Part shown: positions 10,867-22,117 of the stretch, in pieces
Layout of the letters: each line of letters begins with the position of its first letter
Position numbering within the stretch: position 1 is the first letter of the stretch
NCBI GenBank assembly: GCA_014155875.1
Contig: JACEFZ010005600.1
Location: 797,501-861,500, forward strand
Source of the DNA: Cepaea nemoralis
Taxonomy: Eukaryota; Mollusca; Gastropoda; Stylommatophora; Helicidae
Length of the DNA: 64,000 bases
Direction: 5' to 3'
The notes under the pieces: model-generated
Seen by the model: the letters and a program-made list of their open reading frames with translations, nothing else
What the model was told of the DNA's origin: nothing
Databases searched by the model: none
Program-made: the position numbers and the translations under genes

Positions 10867-11299
10867 TGGAGCTATGATAGAAGCGATTTTTACAGCTCAG
10901 GACTGTCAAATAAGGATTGTAGTAATACGGAAAGTGCCGATGAGGATTCAGACCTCGTGTTCCCGTGGTTTAGGTGTATTGGGACTAAAGCGGATTGTGT
11001 TAATCCATATCCATTCATGGAGATGTCCGGACCACTGTCACGGGACTACTGTCGTTAACGATAAGATGATAAACTAACAGAGACAGTCTGTATTCACAGC
11101 TGCAATTGTTTGTTACTAGTGGAGAAACACTCACGTCGGATCAAAGGAAACTACAAGTCTTTGAGAGTTCCCTAGGAAACAATAAATCTGTCGGCATTAT
11201 TTGATGTATCGTCGTTCAAGAGAAAACGCTTGTTGTGTTCGTGGTAGGAGGGGGAACAACTATTCTTGTGAAGTTGGTAAGACCACCTGGTGTTTACAT

Positions 11300-13050
<1,751 letters not shown>

Positions 13051-13064
13051 CGACAACCACCTAT

Positions 13065-13712
13065 ATGGACTACCTATATGCCCCACCTATTATGTATTTG
13101 GAGTTGTTTCTCACACTCAATCTTATTAGACTGTTTATGAAAGAAACAAACAGATATCCTAGGCAGTTTCTAGATAGTGGAGTCCTCAATATTGGAAGTC
13201 GGTGGCTCACAGTTGGGTTGATGTTGAGGTTACTACGAATGAAATGAGGGCCTTCATTGCCATAATTCTCAACATGGGTTTGGTTCAATGTGCAACAAAT
13301 GTCAAAAGGGACTTCATGGTTGTTGCTTTTCTAAACATAAGTGTTCCAAATTATTCTAAAGTTTTGTAGGCATTCAGTGAGGAAATATTAGGTGAGTAAC
13401 ATTTTTTTTAAATGTATTTTATTACAAAATATTTTTATGGTATTAAATATTTTATTTTTCACAAAATGCAAATGAGGTCAACAAATTGGCATAAACATGA
13501 ACAATATAACTTCAATCATACACAGAAACAAACTTTAGTTTATCCTCTTTAAGAATATATATACTTGTATATACCTATATAGGGTTCTAATATTTTTTTG
13601 AATTTATAAAAAGGTCACTTCAGTCAATTCTGTACTCCCCAAAATGAAAAAAAAAAGGCTCCGTCTTCTTCAGAGGGAAACCTAAATTTGGCCCAATGTT
13701 GTTCCGTACTAA
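13065..13712 (+). pseudogene. Degenerate piggyBac relic
   Basis: Two frames give YLELFLTLNLIRLFMKETNRY and AFIAIILNMGL, matching YLYLFLTIELLTVFVAETNRY-type and AFIAIILNMGL residues of the intact transposase at 35646. A shift separates them. The catalytic core is deleted. The following AT-rich part shows short matches to the intact element's 3' flank (ATGCAAATGAG, AATCATACAC). It ends in TTCCGTACTAAAAG, close to the intact 3' terminal repeat TTCCGTGCTAAAAGGG. The left end runs into LTR sequence and the TTAA sites are lost. Confidence 0.7.
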
Positions 13713-13715
13713 AAG

Positions 13716-14130
13716 AAAAAATTTTGGCTTTTCTTGTACACAAGGCCATCTTGGTTTTAATTTGACGAGGTTAACAACTACATACTAACGGACAGTTGAA
13801 GGGTTACACTCAGTCTCAAGTGACGCAGTTACGTCACGGAGTACGTGTCGTCTTCATAGGCTCGGGGTCAACAAGGAAACATTATAGTCTGCCTTATTTA
13901 TGTAATATTTAGTAATAATCATTAATTAATTCTTATTGTTACCCGTTTACTGTTGTTTGCATTTCATTATTAGCTTCCGTCTTACGTTTATTTTGTTATT
14001 TTATTTTCCTTTATTGTTCACTCTTTCGATCCCTTCTCTATTGAAACTTTTATCCATCACAATTCCTTATTCTAAATTCTTTCCTTTGTTTTCATTTCAT
14101 CAGATGAAACTAAAAGTGAGGAAATGAAAC
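13716..14130 (+). repeat. Initiator-tRNA unit spacer, copy A
   Basis: Contains GTACACAAGGCCATCTTGG, TTTGACGAGGTTAAC, GGACAGTTGAAG, AAGTGACGCAGTTACGTCAC, CAGGCTCGGGGTCA and GTCTGCCTTATTTATGTA, followed by AATTAATT and TTTCATTTCATCAGATGAAAC. The first part recurs at 21135-21250, 21900-22050 and 26980-27180, and the last at 28190-28390. It precedes a purine-rich microsatellite as in the other copies. Confidence 0.7.
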
Positions 14131-14159
14131 GGAAGTCTGCAGCACAGAAACAATGAAAT

Positions 14160-14490
14160 AATAGTAAAGTGGTGAAGAAAGGAAATATTGCAGGAAAGAC
14201 AGAAACAAACTGAGAGAAAGAACGTAAGGAGGGAAGAAAGGAGGGAAAGAAGAAAGAAACAAAGAAAGACATAGGCATTGAGTGTCTAATAAACGAATGA
14301 AAAAAAGAAAGAAAAAGAAAAGAAATGATGAAAGAAATAACAAAGAAAGAAATAAAAATGGGAAAGGAAGAAAGATAGGAGGCGGGAACGACGAGAAAAT
14401 GCCACAAAGAATGAACGAAAGAAAGACAGATAGAAACGAAGAAAAAATGAATGAAAGAAAGAAAGAAAGAAAGAAAGAAAAGACAGACAG

Positions 14491-14574
<84 letters not shown>
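14160..14574 (+). repeat. Purine-rich GAAA tract ending in a CAGA array
   Basis: Irregular GAAA-rich sequence ends in a nearly pure (GACA)n run at 14483-14574. The open frames here (RQTD repeats on plus, SVCL repeats on minus) are products of the microsatellite. Confidence 0.95.
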
Positions 14575-14577
14575 TTG

Positions 14578-14705
14578 CCCTTCTAGAACCACACCAAGAG
14601 ACAAACAAGGCCTGCACGTGACTGACCACGTGCTACAATAGTCTGGGAGATGTCATCAGCCACACGGTTCCACGCCATACTGCACACTATAGGAATGAGA
14701 CAGAT
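14578..14705 (+). repeat. Initiator-tRNA upstream block without its tRNA
   Basis: ACCACACCAAGAG, TGACTGACCACGTGCT and CATCAGCCACACGGTTCCACG match the block directly upstream of the tRNA copies at 21708 and 29382. Here the match stops near CTATAGGAATGAG and no tRNA follows, so the tRNA part is lost. Confidence 0.65.
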
Positions 14706-14925
14706 GACGCTTAACAGGCGAAGTGAGCGGGACAAAACCTCGTCTGCCACAGTTAAGGCCTGCATGCACTTATTTTCGCACTGGCGAAAGGCTCTTCAAG
14801 TTTGTGGGGTGTATGTAGACAAATATTATGTTTACAGGAAATGTCATTTATGTTTGTAAATTTCATTCATTTTGAAAATAAGTTCTCCCCCCCCCCTCCC
14901 CCACCACCCCACCCGTTTTTCTGAC

Positions 14926-14946
14926 GCTCTCTCTCTATCTCTCTCT

Positions 14947-14994
<48 letters not shown>

Positions 14995-15031
14995 CTCTCT
15001 CTCTTTCTCTCTCTCTCTTTCTCTCTCTCTC
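14926..15031 (+). repeat. CT dinucleotide microsatellite
   Basis: A (CT)n run with a few interruptions, preceded by a poly(C) tract at 14887-14909. It borders the 5' end of the following LINE fragment. Confidence 0.95.
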
Positions 15032-15084
15032 TGTCAAATGCTGGTGCAATTGCATTTGCAAAGAGAATATGTAAAATTAATAAT

Positions 15085-17245
15085 AGAGGATAGTTCTGAA
15101 ATAAAACTCAAAAAGCTTACCCGAGGAACGAAGCCATTTCGTTTTGATCTCACAAAAATACCAGATGCATACACCGTAGAAGTTAGGAATCGTTTGGGGT
15201 CTTGATGTCTGTAGAAGAAGAAATGACACCTGATGAGCTGGCGGTACAAGCAAGAGATATCTTGATGACTGCAGCCAAAGATTTAATTCCTACCAAGAAA
15301 AAGCAACTTAAACCATGAATTACACCAGGCACGTTAGAATTAATAAAAAACGAAGGGAACTGAAACAGAAAGGAGGTGAATCCGATATCAGCAGGATGAA
15401 GTATAAATCTTTAACTCGAGAAATAAGAAAGAACACAAGAAAGGACAACAATCCAATATATACAAGATTGATGTAACAGAATAGAGCAATATCATAAGAC
15501 TGGAAGAGATTATGAAATGTTCAAAGAAATGAAGTTATTAGCAAGAAATATTCAACCTCAACTGAATGTTATCTGTGACAAGTTGGGACATATCTGAACA
15601 GTATCTAGACAAATTCTAGAAAAGATGGCAGGAGTACTGCAGTGGAAATGTATGATATGAGTGACAGTGACGATATGAATGAAATACATGAGCCAACGAC
15701 AGCAGAGACAGAACCTGAACCCTCATTAGATGAAATTGCATGGACAATAAAGAACCTGAAGAATGGTAAATCACCTGGATTATGTGACGAGATATCAGCT
15801 GAGCTAATTAAAGCGGGAGGAGAAGAAAGCATACAAATCTATCACGCATTATGTAAAAAAATATGGAAATATGGCTAAAAGATTGGAAGAGAACTATCTT
15901 CATTCCAATACCAAAAAAAAGGGCAACCTGAAATTATGCACCAACATAACTGTTGCCCTGATCAGTCATGCAAGTAAAAGTCTACTAAAAATCATAATGG
16001 GAAGACTTCGTAAGAAAATGAAAGAAGAAATTAACGTAGTTCAAGCTGGATTTAGACAAGGAAGAGGAACAAGAGATCACATATTCAACATGCGTTTAAT
16101 AATAGAGAAGTGCAGAAAATTTAATGTAAACCTATTCTCATGTTTTGTGGATTATTCAAAGGCATTTGACTGTGTACAACATCAGAAACTTTGGGAAATC
16201 ATGAGGAATATGGGCTTTCCATCACATGTAATACAACTCATAAGAATGCTCTATCTAGACCAACAAGCAGCGGTTAAAATAGATGGCGAGACATCAGATT
16301 GGTTTGACATCAAGCAAGGAGTCCGTCAGGGATGTGTGCTGTCCCCCTATTTGTTTAACCTGTACGCCGAAAATATAATGAGAAATGTAAGAGATGATAT
16401 AAACAGGGAGCTATATGATGCCCTAAATATCGGCGGTCATGACATACCAGAGATTCGATATGCTGATGATACAGTATTGCTATCCACAACACAGAATGGT
16501 ATAGAAAACCTAATAGCCTCAACCCAATTGAATAGTGAAAATCACAACTTATATCTTAACATAGCAAAAACAAAGATAATGCATACAGATAAAACCACTA
16601 TGGAGAAAGAAATATATGTTAATGAGGAAAAATTGGAGGTGGTGGAAAATTTTGAATATCTTGGGTCATTGATTACCAACAACGGTGACACAATGAAAGA
16701 AATTAAACGACGACTATCAATTGCTCTTCAAAGACTAAAACAACTGAATAAATTATGGAATGGGACAGACAGAACTACAAAAATTAGATTTTTAAGAGCA
16801 TGCATCTTTCCCATTGCAACATACGCCATGTGAGACCTGGACACTTACTAAACAAGCTGAACAGCGCATAAATGCCTTTGAATATAAATGTTATAGACGA
16901 GTTCTAAGAATATCTTGGTAAAGAATAGAACAAAAGCATCCATACTTCAAGAGCAGAATATTGAAGAAGGTTGGCTATTAAAGACGACAACACAGAGAAA
17001 ATTGAAATATTTTGGTAACTTGAAACGTCATGAAAGTTTGGAGAGAACAATAATGGAGGGGTATATGCCTGGGAAGAGAGGAAGAGGAAGGCCAAAGAGA
17101 AGATGGGTGCAGGATGTGCGGATGATCTCCAGATGGGTGTATCGGACGTGGACATCTTAGCTTATGATCGAGAGGTTTTCCGGAAGGTTGTTATGGGAGC
17201 GAGGTTCTGCAAAGGACATGCTACTGAATGTAATGAAATGAATGA
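15085..17245 (+). pseudogene. RTE-like LINE (LINE3), frameshifted
   Basis: The first part (VEEEMTPDELAVQARDIL, ITPGTLELIK) looks like the linker between endonuclease and RT. RT follows in three frames. 15642-15878 carries IKNLKNGKSPGLCDEISAEL. 15871-16833 carries VQAGFRQGRGTRDHIFNMRL, CFVDYSKAFDCV, GVRQGCVLSPYLFNLYAENI, the YADD box at 16459-16470 and FEYLGSLI. 16838-17160 is the C-terminus with GRGRPKRRW. The order and motifs resemble the RTE clade. Frameshifts near 15875 and 16833 kill it, and the endonuclease is mostly gone. An AATGAA-type tail ends it near 17245. Fragments recur at 22050 and 27180-28190. Confidence 0.85.
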
Positions 17246-17249
17246 ATAT

Positions 17250-17690
17250 GATAGTAATGCCTTAGTTGATCACTACACTTAGTAATACTTATGTTCAAGC
17301 ATTCTGTGGAATTACTAGATATCTAAATTAAAAACACCAAGATAAGCAATAAGAAGGGGACATAAACATCTAATATTATTACAGGGGAGATGATTATAAT
17401 TTAGAAAAGAAAGGAAATTTTATACTTACATAGTATTATTATGTGACTTAAAAATCTCTGTACTCATTCCCTTTAAAACATCATGTTATATATTTCAGCC
17501 AAATATGTAATCTCCATAATAACCTTTAGTTTACTTTAAAAAAAATACTTAATCTTTACTTAATTACATTTTATGATCAATTTTTTGTATTTCACTTTCA
17601 TATTTAATTGTATGAGAGTATATATATATATTTATAAACAAATACACCCCTTGTGACTAAAACAATATTTTTGTCCGGCCTATAAAAGGC
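17250..17690. other. AT-rich stretch, no gene seen
   Basis: Low-complexity AT-rich DNA with no open frame of note. It ends in GGCCTATAAAAGGCC, a small hairpin-forming, TATA-like motif just before the U2-like segment. Confidence 0.5.
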
Positions 17691-17694
17691 CAAA

Positions 17695-17732
17695 ATCGCT
17701 TCTCGGCCTTTTGGCTAAGATCAAAGTGAGCT
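17695..17732 (+). pseudogene. U2 snRNA 5' end fragment
   Basis: From 17695 to 17724 the sequence equals the conserved first 30 nt of U2 snRNA, starting ATCGCTTCTCGGCCTTTTGG. It then diverges (AAGTGAG for GTGTAG), and a LINE insertion begins at 17733. On the far side, after the target duplication, the sequence is not normal U2, and a weaker U2-like CTTCTCGGTTCTTTGGCTAG occurs at 18418. It is therefore a U2-headed pseudogene or snRNA-derived SINE, not a working gene. Confidence 0.75.
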
Positions 17733-18353
17733 CCCACAAGGCCGCAACCACATCTGCCTTGTCATGCATCAATACTCCACCAAGTTCTGCCGAGCCAGCC
17801 AATCTGTCCGCCTGTTCATTCCCCAGCACACCGGCATGCCCAGGAGAACAGATCCAGGTGATGCTTGCTACCTGTGACCTCCGAAGCGAAGCAAGCCACT
17901 CTGCACGAAGCTTGCCTGTTCTCACCCTTCTCAGCATGCTTTCTGAGTCAGTTACAATCACAATATGTGTATGTATCGTGTTTCTATCCAGCGGAAAGCT
18001 GCACTGACCGCCTCCACCTCCATTCTTAAGCTAGATGTAGTGTCATCATCCGCCAGGCTCTCCTCGCACCAAACGCCGACCATTAGTTTTTTGCCAAGAA
18101 CCCCCAAGCACATGTACACCTCGGAGGAGCAAATGGATCACCATAGTCTGGTTAGAATGAGGCGTGAGGAGTGACGAGAGATCTGGCCGACGCTCGACGC
18201 TCAGAGGAAAGGCGAGACGGACATATAATCAGATGCTACTGGAACTATTAGTGTTGGAACTCTTCGCTGGTTGCTGAGGATGGAGACGGAACGCTTATGG
18301 GAATGTCCCGAGTGCTGTGATGTCGGTTCCTAGATCAATCAATCAATCAATCA
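17733..18353 (-). pseudogene. RNase H-bearing LINE fragment, probably 5'-inverted
   Basis: On the minus strand, 18130 down to 17735 reads as the RNase H of an I-like LINE: GVLGKKLMVGVWCEESLADD, then MEVEAVSAAF with the Glu, VTDSESMLRRV with an Asp, and SPGHAGVLGNEQADRLAG with the His/Asp end. The right part, about 18140-18353, makes better sense on the plus strand (ETERLWECPECCDVG, stop, CAAT tail). A 13-base duplication ATCAAAGTGAGCT flanks the whole block at 17720-17732 and 18354-18366. A single insertion with an inverted 5' part (twin priming) explains both orientations. Confidence 0.65.
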
Positions 18354-18449
18354 ATCAAAGTGAGCTTGCTGGCTTTCAGTAGTACTCTTGGTCTGATCGG
18401 AGGCCGGGATGACCCTTCTCGGTTCTTTGGCTAGAAACACATTTGCTTC

Positions 18450-18469
18450 CCCCCCCCCCCCCCCCCAGT
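18450..18469 (+). repeat. Poly(C) tract
   Basis: About 18 consecutive C's followed by a GGCGCGCC palindrome. Confidence 0.85.
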
Positions 18470-18480
18470 GGCGCGCCAGG

Positions 18481-19322
18481 TGTCGGGAGCCGGGGTGATC
18501 ACCAAAAAAAAAAAACCCTTCACATTAAATGTGGACCTGGTGGACCACTGTGGCAATAGCTCATAGTGAGAATAAGGGTCCTGTCAGAGTGTTGAGGACA
18601 CAGGTACAGGGTACATAGAGAGGACAAGGGACAGAATAGAGTTAGAACGACCTAGATAACGACATATAGTACATAGATAAGGACATCTACAGTATAGCAG
18701 ATAGAGTAGAGACAGGACACAAGTCAGGACATAGAATGGTCATAAGACAGGACATCTACAGGACAGTAGAATAAACAGGAGACAGGACTTAGGTGGGGAC
18801 ACAGACGTGTCATAAACAGGACACCGGCAGGACCAGACCGGAGGATAGGAGGGGACGCCAGTTCACGGGACACTGCCTGAACGGACTAGACGTTAGTACA
18901 CTGAATAACTAGCCTAGCACGGACGGACTGCAGTACAACGAGACTGTTAAGACAGCACGGGGTTCACACAACGGCACGGTGTCCAGCACGACAAGTCCAG
19001 CCGTCGAGCTTGGAAACGCCAGACGGACAGCAGACAGTTTTCAGGGGAGGACGCTTGTGTTTCCGAGAGCAAATGCTTAGTTTTGCGAGAGTGCTAGTTT
19101 GAAGATAGCGAGTGTAGGATTGTGTAATTGACTGTGTGCTATAAGCGTATGTAAGGCGGCATTCGTATAATTATGTAATGCAGCCATCCGCCTATGTATA
19201 CCTTGTAATTATATCAGGTTCGCCTGAAATAAATGATAGAAAGTAACCATATGCACGACTGATGTTTCTTAGTGTGCGTATGAAGGAGCTAGAGCGCCTG
19301 TGTGCGATGTGAGACGTTGACA
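18481..19322 (+). mobile_element. Possible solo LTR
   Basis: The block begins TGTCGGGAGCCGGGGTGATCA and ends GAGACGTTGACA, giving TG...CA termini of 842 bases. AATAAA at 19228-19233 lies about 90 bases before the end, as in an R-U5 region. The middle is made of degenerate GGACA-type repeats without a coding frame. No matching second LTR, primer site or clear target duplication is visible, so this remains tentative. Confidence 0.3.
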
Positions 19323-19599
19323 GGCCCACACCATAAAAAAGGGGGAGGCCGGGAACCACCGCCAAACCCACAAAAACAAAAACAAAAAAATAAATAAACG
19401 GCCAAAATATACCGAATATACAGTTCTGTGAAGAAAACAATCTTATTGTTGCAACACATTTTCGTGAACGCTTTTGTCCGAGGAGGCCCTATTACCTGTT
19501 TTTTTTTTTTTTTTTTCGGGCCTGTTAATCGGATTTTTTTTGGTGATATTCTTTGGATTTGATATTCTGGATATTTCTCTGGGATTATTACCGGAAACG

Positions 19600-20965
19600 G
19601 CAAATTTCAAGATGTATTCAATATCACTGAATTCACGGTCCCGACAAACGACTATGAATTTCAGCAACTTCATCAGCCGGAACGATAGTGTGTTCCATCA
19701 CTGTCCAGGGCGGTGCTAAAGCAACACCAGCACAATCATGAGTGCCCTAACTGTCCATGAGGTGTACCTTTTGGGGGAATCGTCGACCTGCATAGGTTGA
19801 GGTTCTCACTAGGTGGTACTTCCACATGTCATCAGAGGCTCAGAAAGCCGTATATGGAAAATTACTCGGCAAAAGTTGTCTTTACCAAACCTAGGATTAG
19901 ACATATCACTAGAGCACCTAGAGAAATAAAGAGACAGGCTGACCATCCACTGGCTACCTGTCACGATTGCTCCCCAAGGAGTTAAAAAAACACAACTGAT
20001 GCACAGTATTACAAGAGACTACAATGCAAGGTTTTTGGAATAAAGAATTTGGGCTGGCAAGTGGGGAGTGCTCTGCAATCCAAAAAAGGATGTCTCCCAT
20101 TTATACGGATCACACTCCTGGTATTACGAACAATAATCACAGAGTGTTGATCACGATGCCGGGAGAAAGACCAATTGTCCAGCGTGTGGCCAAGACAACC
20201 ACTGGGCAAATAAATGCCCTAGTCGACGACAATCGACGACAACCAACAGCAGCAGCAGTCAGTGTACAAAGCCAAGAAGATTTCCCACCACTCTAAAGAG
20301 AAACGCCTCCACAGGGAAAGATCGAACTGCACAACAAACTTTCAATAGTCAAATTAACACACAAGAAGACAGGAACACACAAGAAAATAATACACAAGAA
20401 ATCAATCCAAGGAATGAAGACTGACGGTTTTCAATTCGTCAGCAAACCAATGAAGAGAAAAATGCTAACAAAGACTACTGCAGTCAAAACACAGCCATGA
20501 CACAGAACAGACGACTTATCACGGATAAAGAAAGAAAAAGTCAAAGCCACTATAGGCAAGACAAGGAAACTGAACAAGAAACAAGAGGACACAATACAAG
20601 ACGAAGACAACACTTACAGCATACCAGACACTCTCTTTGTAACACCGATACAAGTGATAAGCGAGGGTCAAGATGATCCTCTCACACAAACCTTTGCTAT
20701 TAAAAACTTGCTCGCTTAGATATTCACATCATGGATAACAACTTTTTTATATCTCATTTATTTGTTTTTTACTTAAATTACAATGACTAGTAATTTCATT
20801 ATTATTACTTTAAACATTTGTGGTATACGTACAAATTACAACACATTATCGCACTAATAACAAACACAATCCAGACTTTATACTACTACCAGAAACAAAT
20901 ATATTTAAAAAACACACACAGACCACTGACCAGGATGCACCTGACAAACTACGTGCTGCAGCAGT
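19600..20965 (+). pseudogene. LINE ORF1 (CCHC) and start of ORF2 endonuclease
   Basis: A gag-like ORF1 is broken by frame changes. Its zinc knuckle CPACGQDNHWANKC (CX2CX4HX4C) is at 20176-20217. Gln/Thr-rich sequence follows. A second coding start at 20783 reads MTSNFIIITLNICGIRTN, then in a shifted frame NPDFILLPETN, the first motifs of an APE-type endonuclease with the catalytic Glu. The element stops near 20965 where the tRNA-unit sequence begins, so RT is absent. Its clade cannot be told from these parts. Confidence 0.6.
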
Positions 20966-21029
20966 CCTGGGCGATTTCATCTCACAGGTCCACCCGGACT
21001 GTACACAAATCTTGACTAACATTCATCGC

Positions 21030-21102
21030 CGCAGAGTGGCGCAGTGGAAGCGTGCTGGGCCCATAACACAAAGGTCCATGAATCGAAAACCGTGCTCTAC
21101 TA
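21030..21102 (+). pseudogene. Initiator tRNA-Met pseudogene 2
   Basis: Matches the intact tRNA at 9533 through GCAGAGTGGCGCAGTGGAAG, keeping the CAT anticodon. It has substitutions in the anticodon stem (CACAAAG for CCCAGAG), T arm and acceptor, plus an inserted A before the T-arm 3' strand. The stems no longer pair well. A T-run follows. The 60 bases upstream match the other copies. Confidence 0.85.
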
Positions 21103-21117
21103 TTTTTAATTTATTCA

Positions 21118-21270
21118 GTGACTGACTATAAAAGTGTGGCTTTTCTTGTACACAATGCCATCTTGGTTTTAATTTGACGAGGTTAACAAGTACATACTAA
21201 CGGACAGTTGAAGTGTAACACTCAGTTTCAAGTGACGCAGTTACGTCAAGAAAAGCGAATGAAGTCACGA
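21118..21270 (+). repeat. Initiator-tRNA unit spacer, copy B
   Basis: GTACACAATGCCATCTTGG, TTTGACGAGGTTAAC, ACTAACGGACAGTTGAAG and AAGTGACGCAGTTACGTCA repeat copy A at 13722. It is followed by poly(C) at 21279-21290 and a purine-rich microsatellite, then by the next tRNA copy. The two tRNA starts are 678 bases apart, so this is one whole unit. Confidence 0.75.
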
Positions 21271-21299
21271 AAGTAACCCCCCCCCCCCCCAACAAAAAA

Positions 21300-21539
21300 C
21301 AAGGAAAGAAAGAAAGAAAGAAAGACAACAGACAGACAGACAGAAAGAGACAGACAGAAAGAAAGAAAGAACAGACAGACAGAAAGAAAGACAGACAGAA
21401 AGAAAGAAAGAAAGATAGAAAGAAAGAAAGAAAGAAATAGAAGAGAAAAGAAAGAAAGAAGAAAGAAAGAAAGAAAAAGACAGACAGACAGACAGAGAAA
21501 GAAAAAGAAAGAAAGAAAAGAAAGAAAGAAAGAAAGAAA

Positions 21540-21572
<33 letters not shown>
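21300..21572 (+). repeat. GAAA/CAGA microsatellite
   Basis: Mixed GAAA and CAGA repeats with interruptions, in the same position relative to the tRNA as at 14160 and 28400. Confidence 0.95.
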
Positions 21573-21771
21573 AAAACACTGCCCATCAAAACCACACCAA
21601 CATCCAGGTTTGCTCGTGACTGACCACGTGCTCTAATGGTCAGTGTGGTTTAATCAATCACACGGGTCCACGGGATACTGTATAAATAGTGACTAAGTTT
21701 TGTCAACAGCAGAGTGTCGCAGTGGAAGCGTGCTGGGCTCAGAGGTCCGTGGACCGAAACCATGCTCTGCA
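21573..21771 (+). pseudogene. Upstream block and initiator tRNA-Met pseudogene 3
   Basis: 21573-21707 is the conserved upstream block (CACTGCCCATCAAAACCAC, CTCGTGACTGACCACGTGCT, CACACGGGTCCACGGGATAC). The tRNA-like part runs from 21708 to about 21771. It has lost the anticodon loop, since TGCTGGGC jumps to TCAGAGGTCC, and carries a G-to-T change in the A box, so it cannot be an initiator tRNA. A T-rich terminator region follows. Confidence 0.85.
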
Positions 21772-21774
21772 AAT

Positions 21775-22050
21775 GTTTTTGTTTTTGTTTATTTTTTTTT
21801 TATTTATAATTTTCATTTACCTGGTACTCGTTACTTGTTATTGTGTTTCTTCTGAAAAAAAGAAAAGTTGTTTGACTAGTACATATGTTCATCTTGTTAT
21901 TATTTGACGAGGTTAACATCTGCCAACACTGGACAGTTGAAGTGGTGCCTCAGCCTCAAATGACAGTCACACAGTGAATGTATAATCTTCACAGGCTCGG
22001 GTCACCAAGAAACACAATTCTAGTCTGTCTTATTTATGTAGCTAACAATA
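21775..22050 (+). repeat. Initiator-tRNA unit spacer, copy C
   Basis: T-rich leader, then CTCGTTACTTGTTATTGTG, GTTTGACTAGTACATATG, TTTGACGAGGTTAAC, GACAGTCACACAGTG, CAGGCTCGGGTCACC and GTCTTATTTATGTAG. It matches 26956-27180 along its whole length. A short piece of LINE3 (22050-22117, like 16720-16790) follows and is cut by LINE2 at the same place as at 27237. Confidence 0.75.
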
Positions 22051-22117
22051 ACTATTGCTCTTCAAAGATTAAATTCAACTGAATAAATTGTGGAGAGGAC
22101 AGATAAAACTACAAAAC

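Noticed and set aside
14072..14641. ORFs rich in SVCL/SFFL or RQTD repeats
   Set aside because: They are translations of CAGA and GAAA microsatellites. The same holds at 21197-21595, 28367-29365 and 12759-13022.
17695..17732. Functional U2 snRNA gene
   Set aside because: Only the first 30 bases match. The branch-site recognition region and the downstream stems are absent.
21030..21102. Second functional initiator tRNA
   Set aside because: Stem mismatches and an insertion in the T arm. Copies 21708 and 29382 also have deletions in essential parts.
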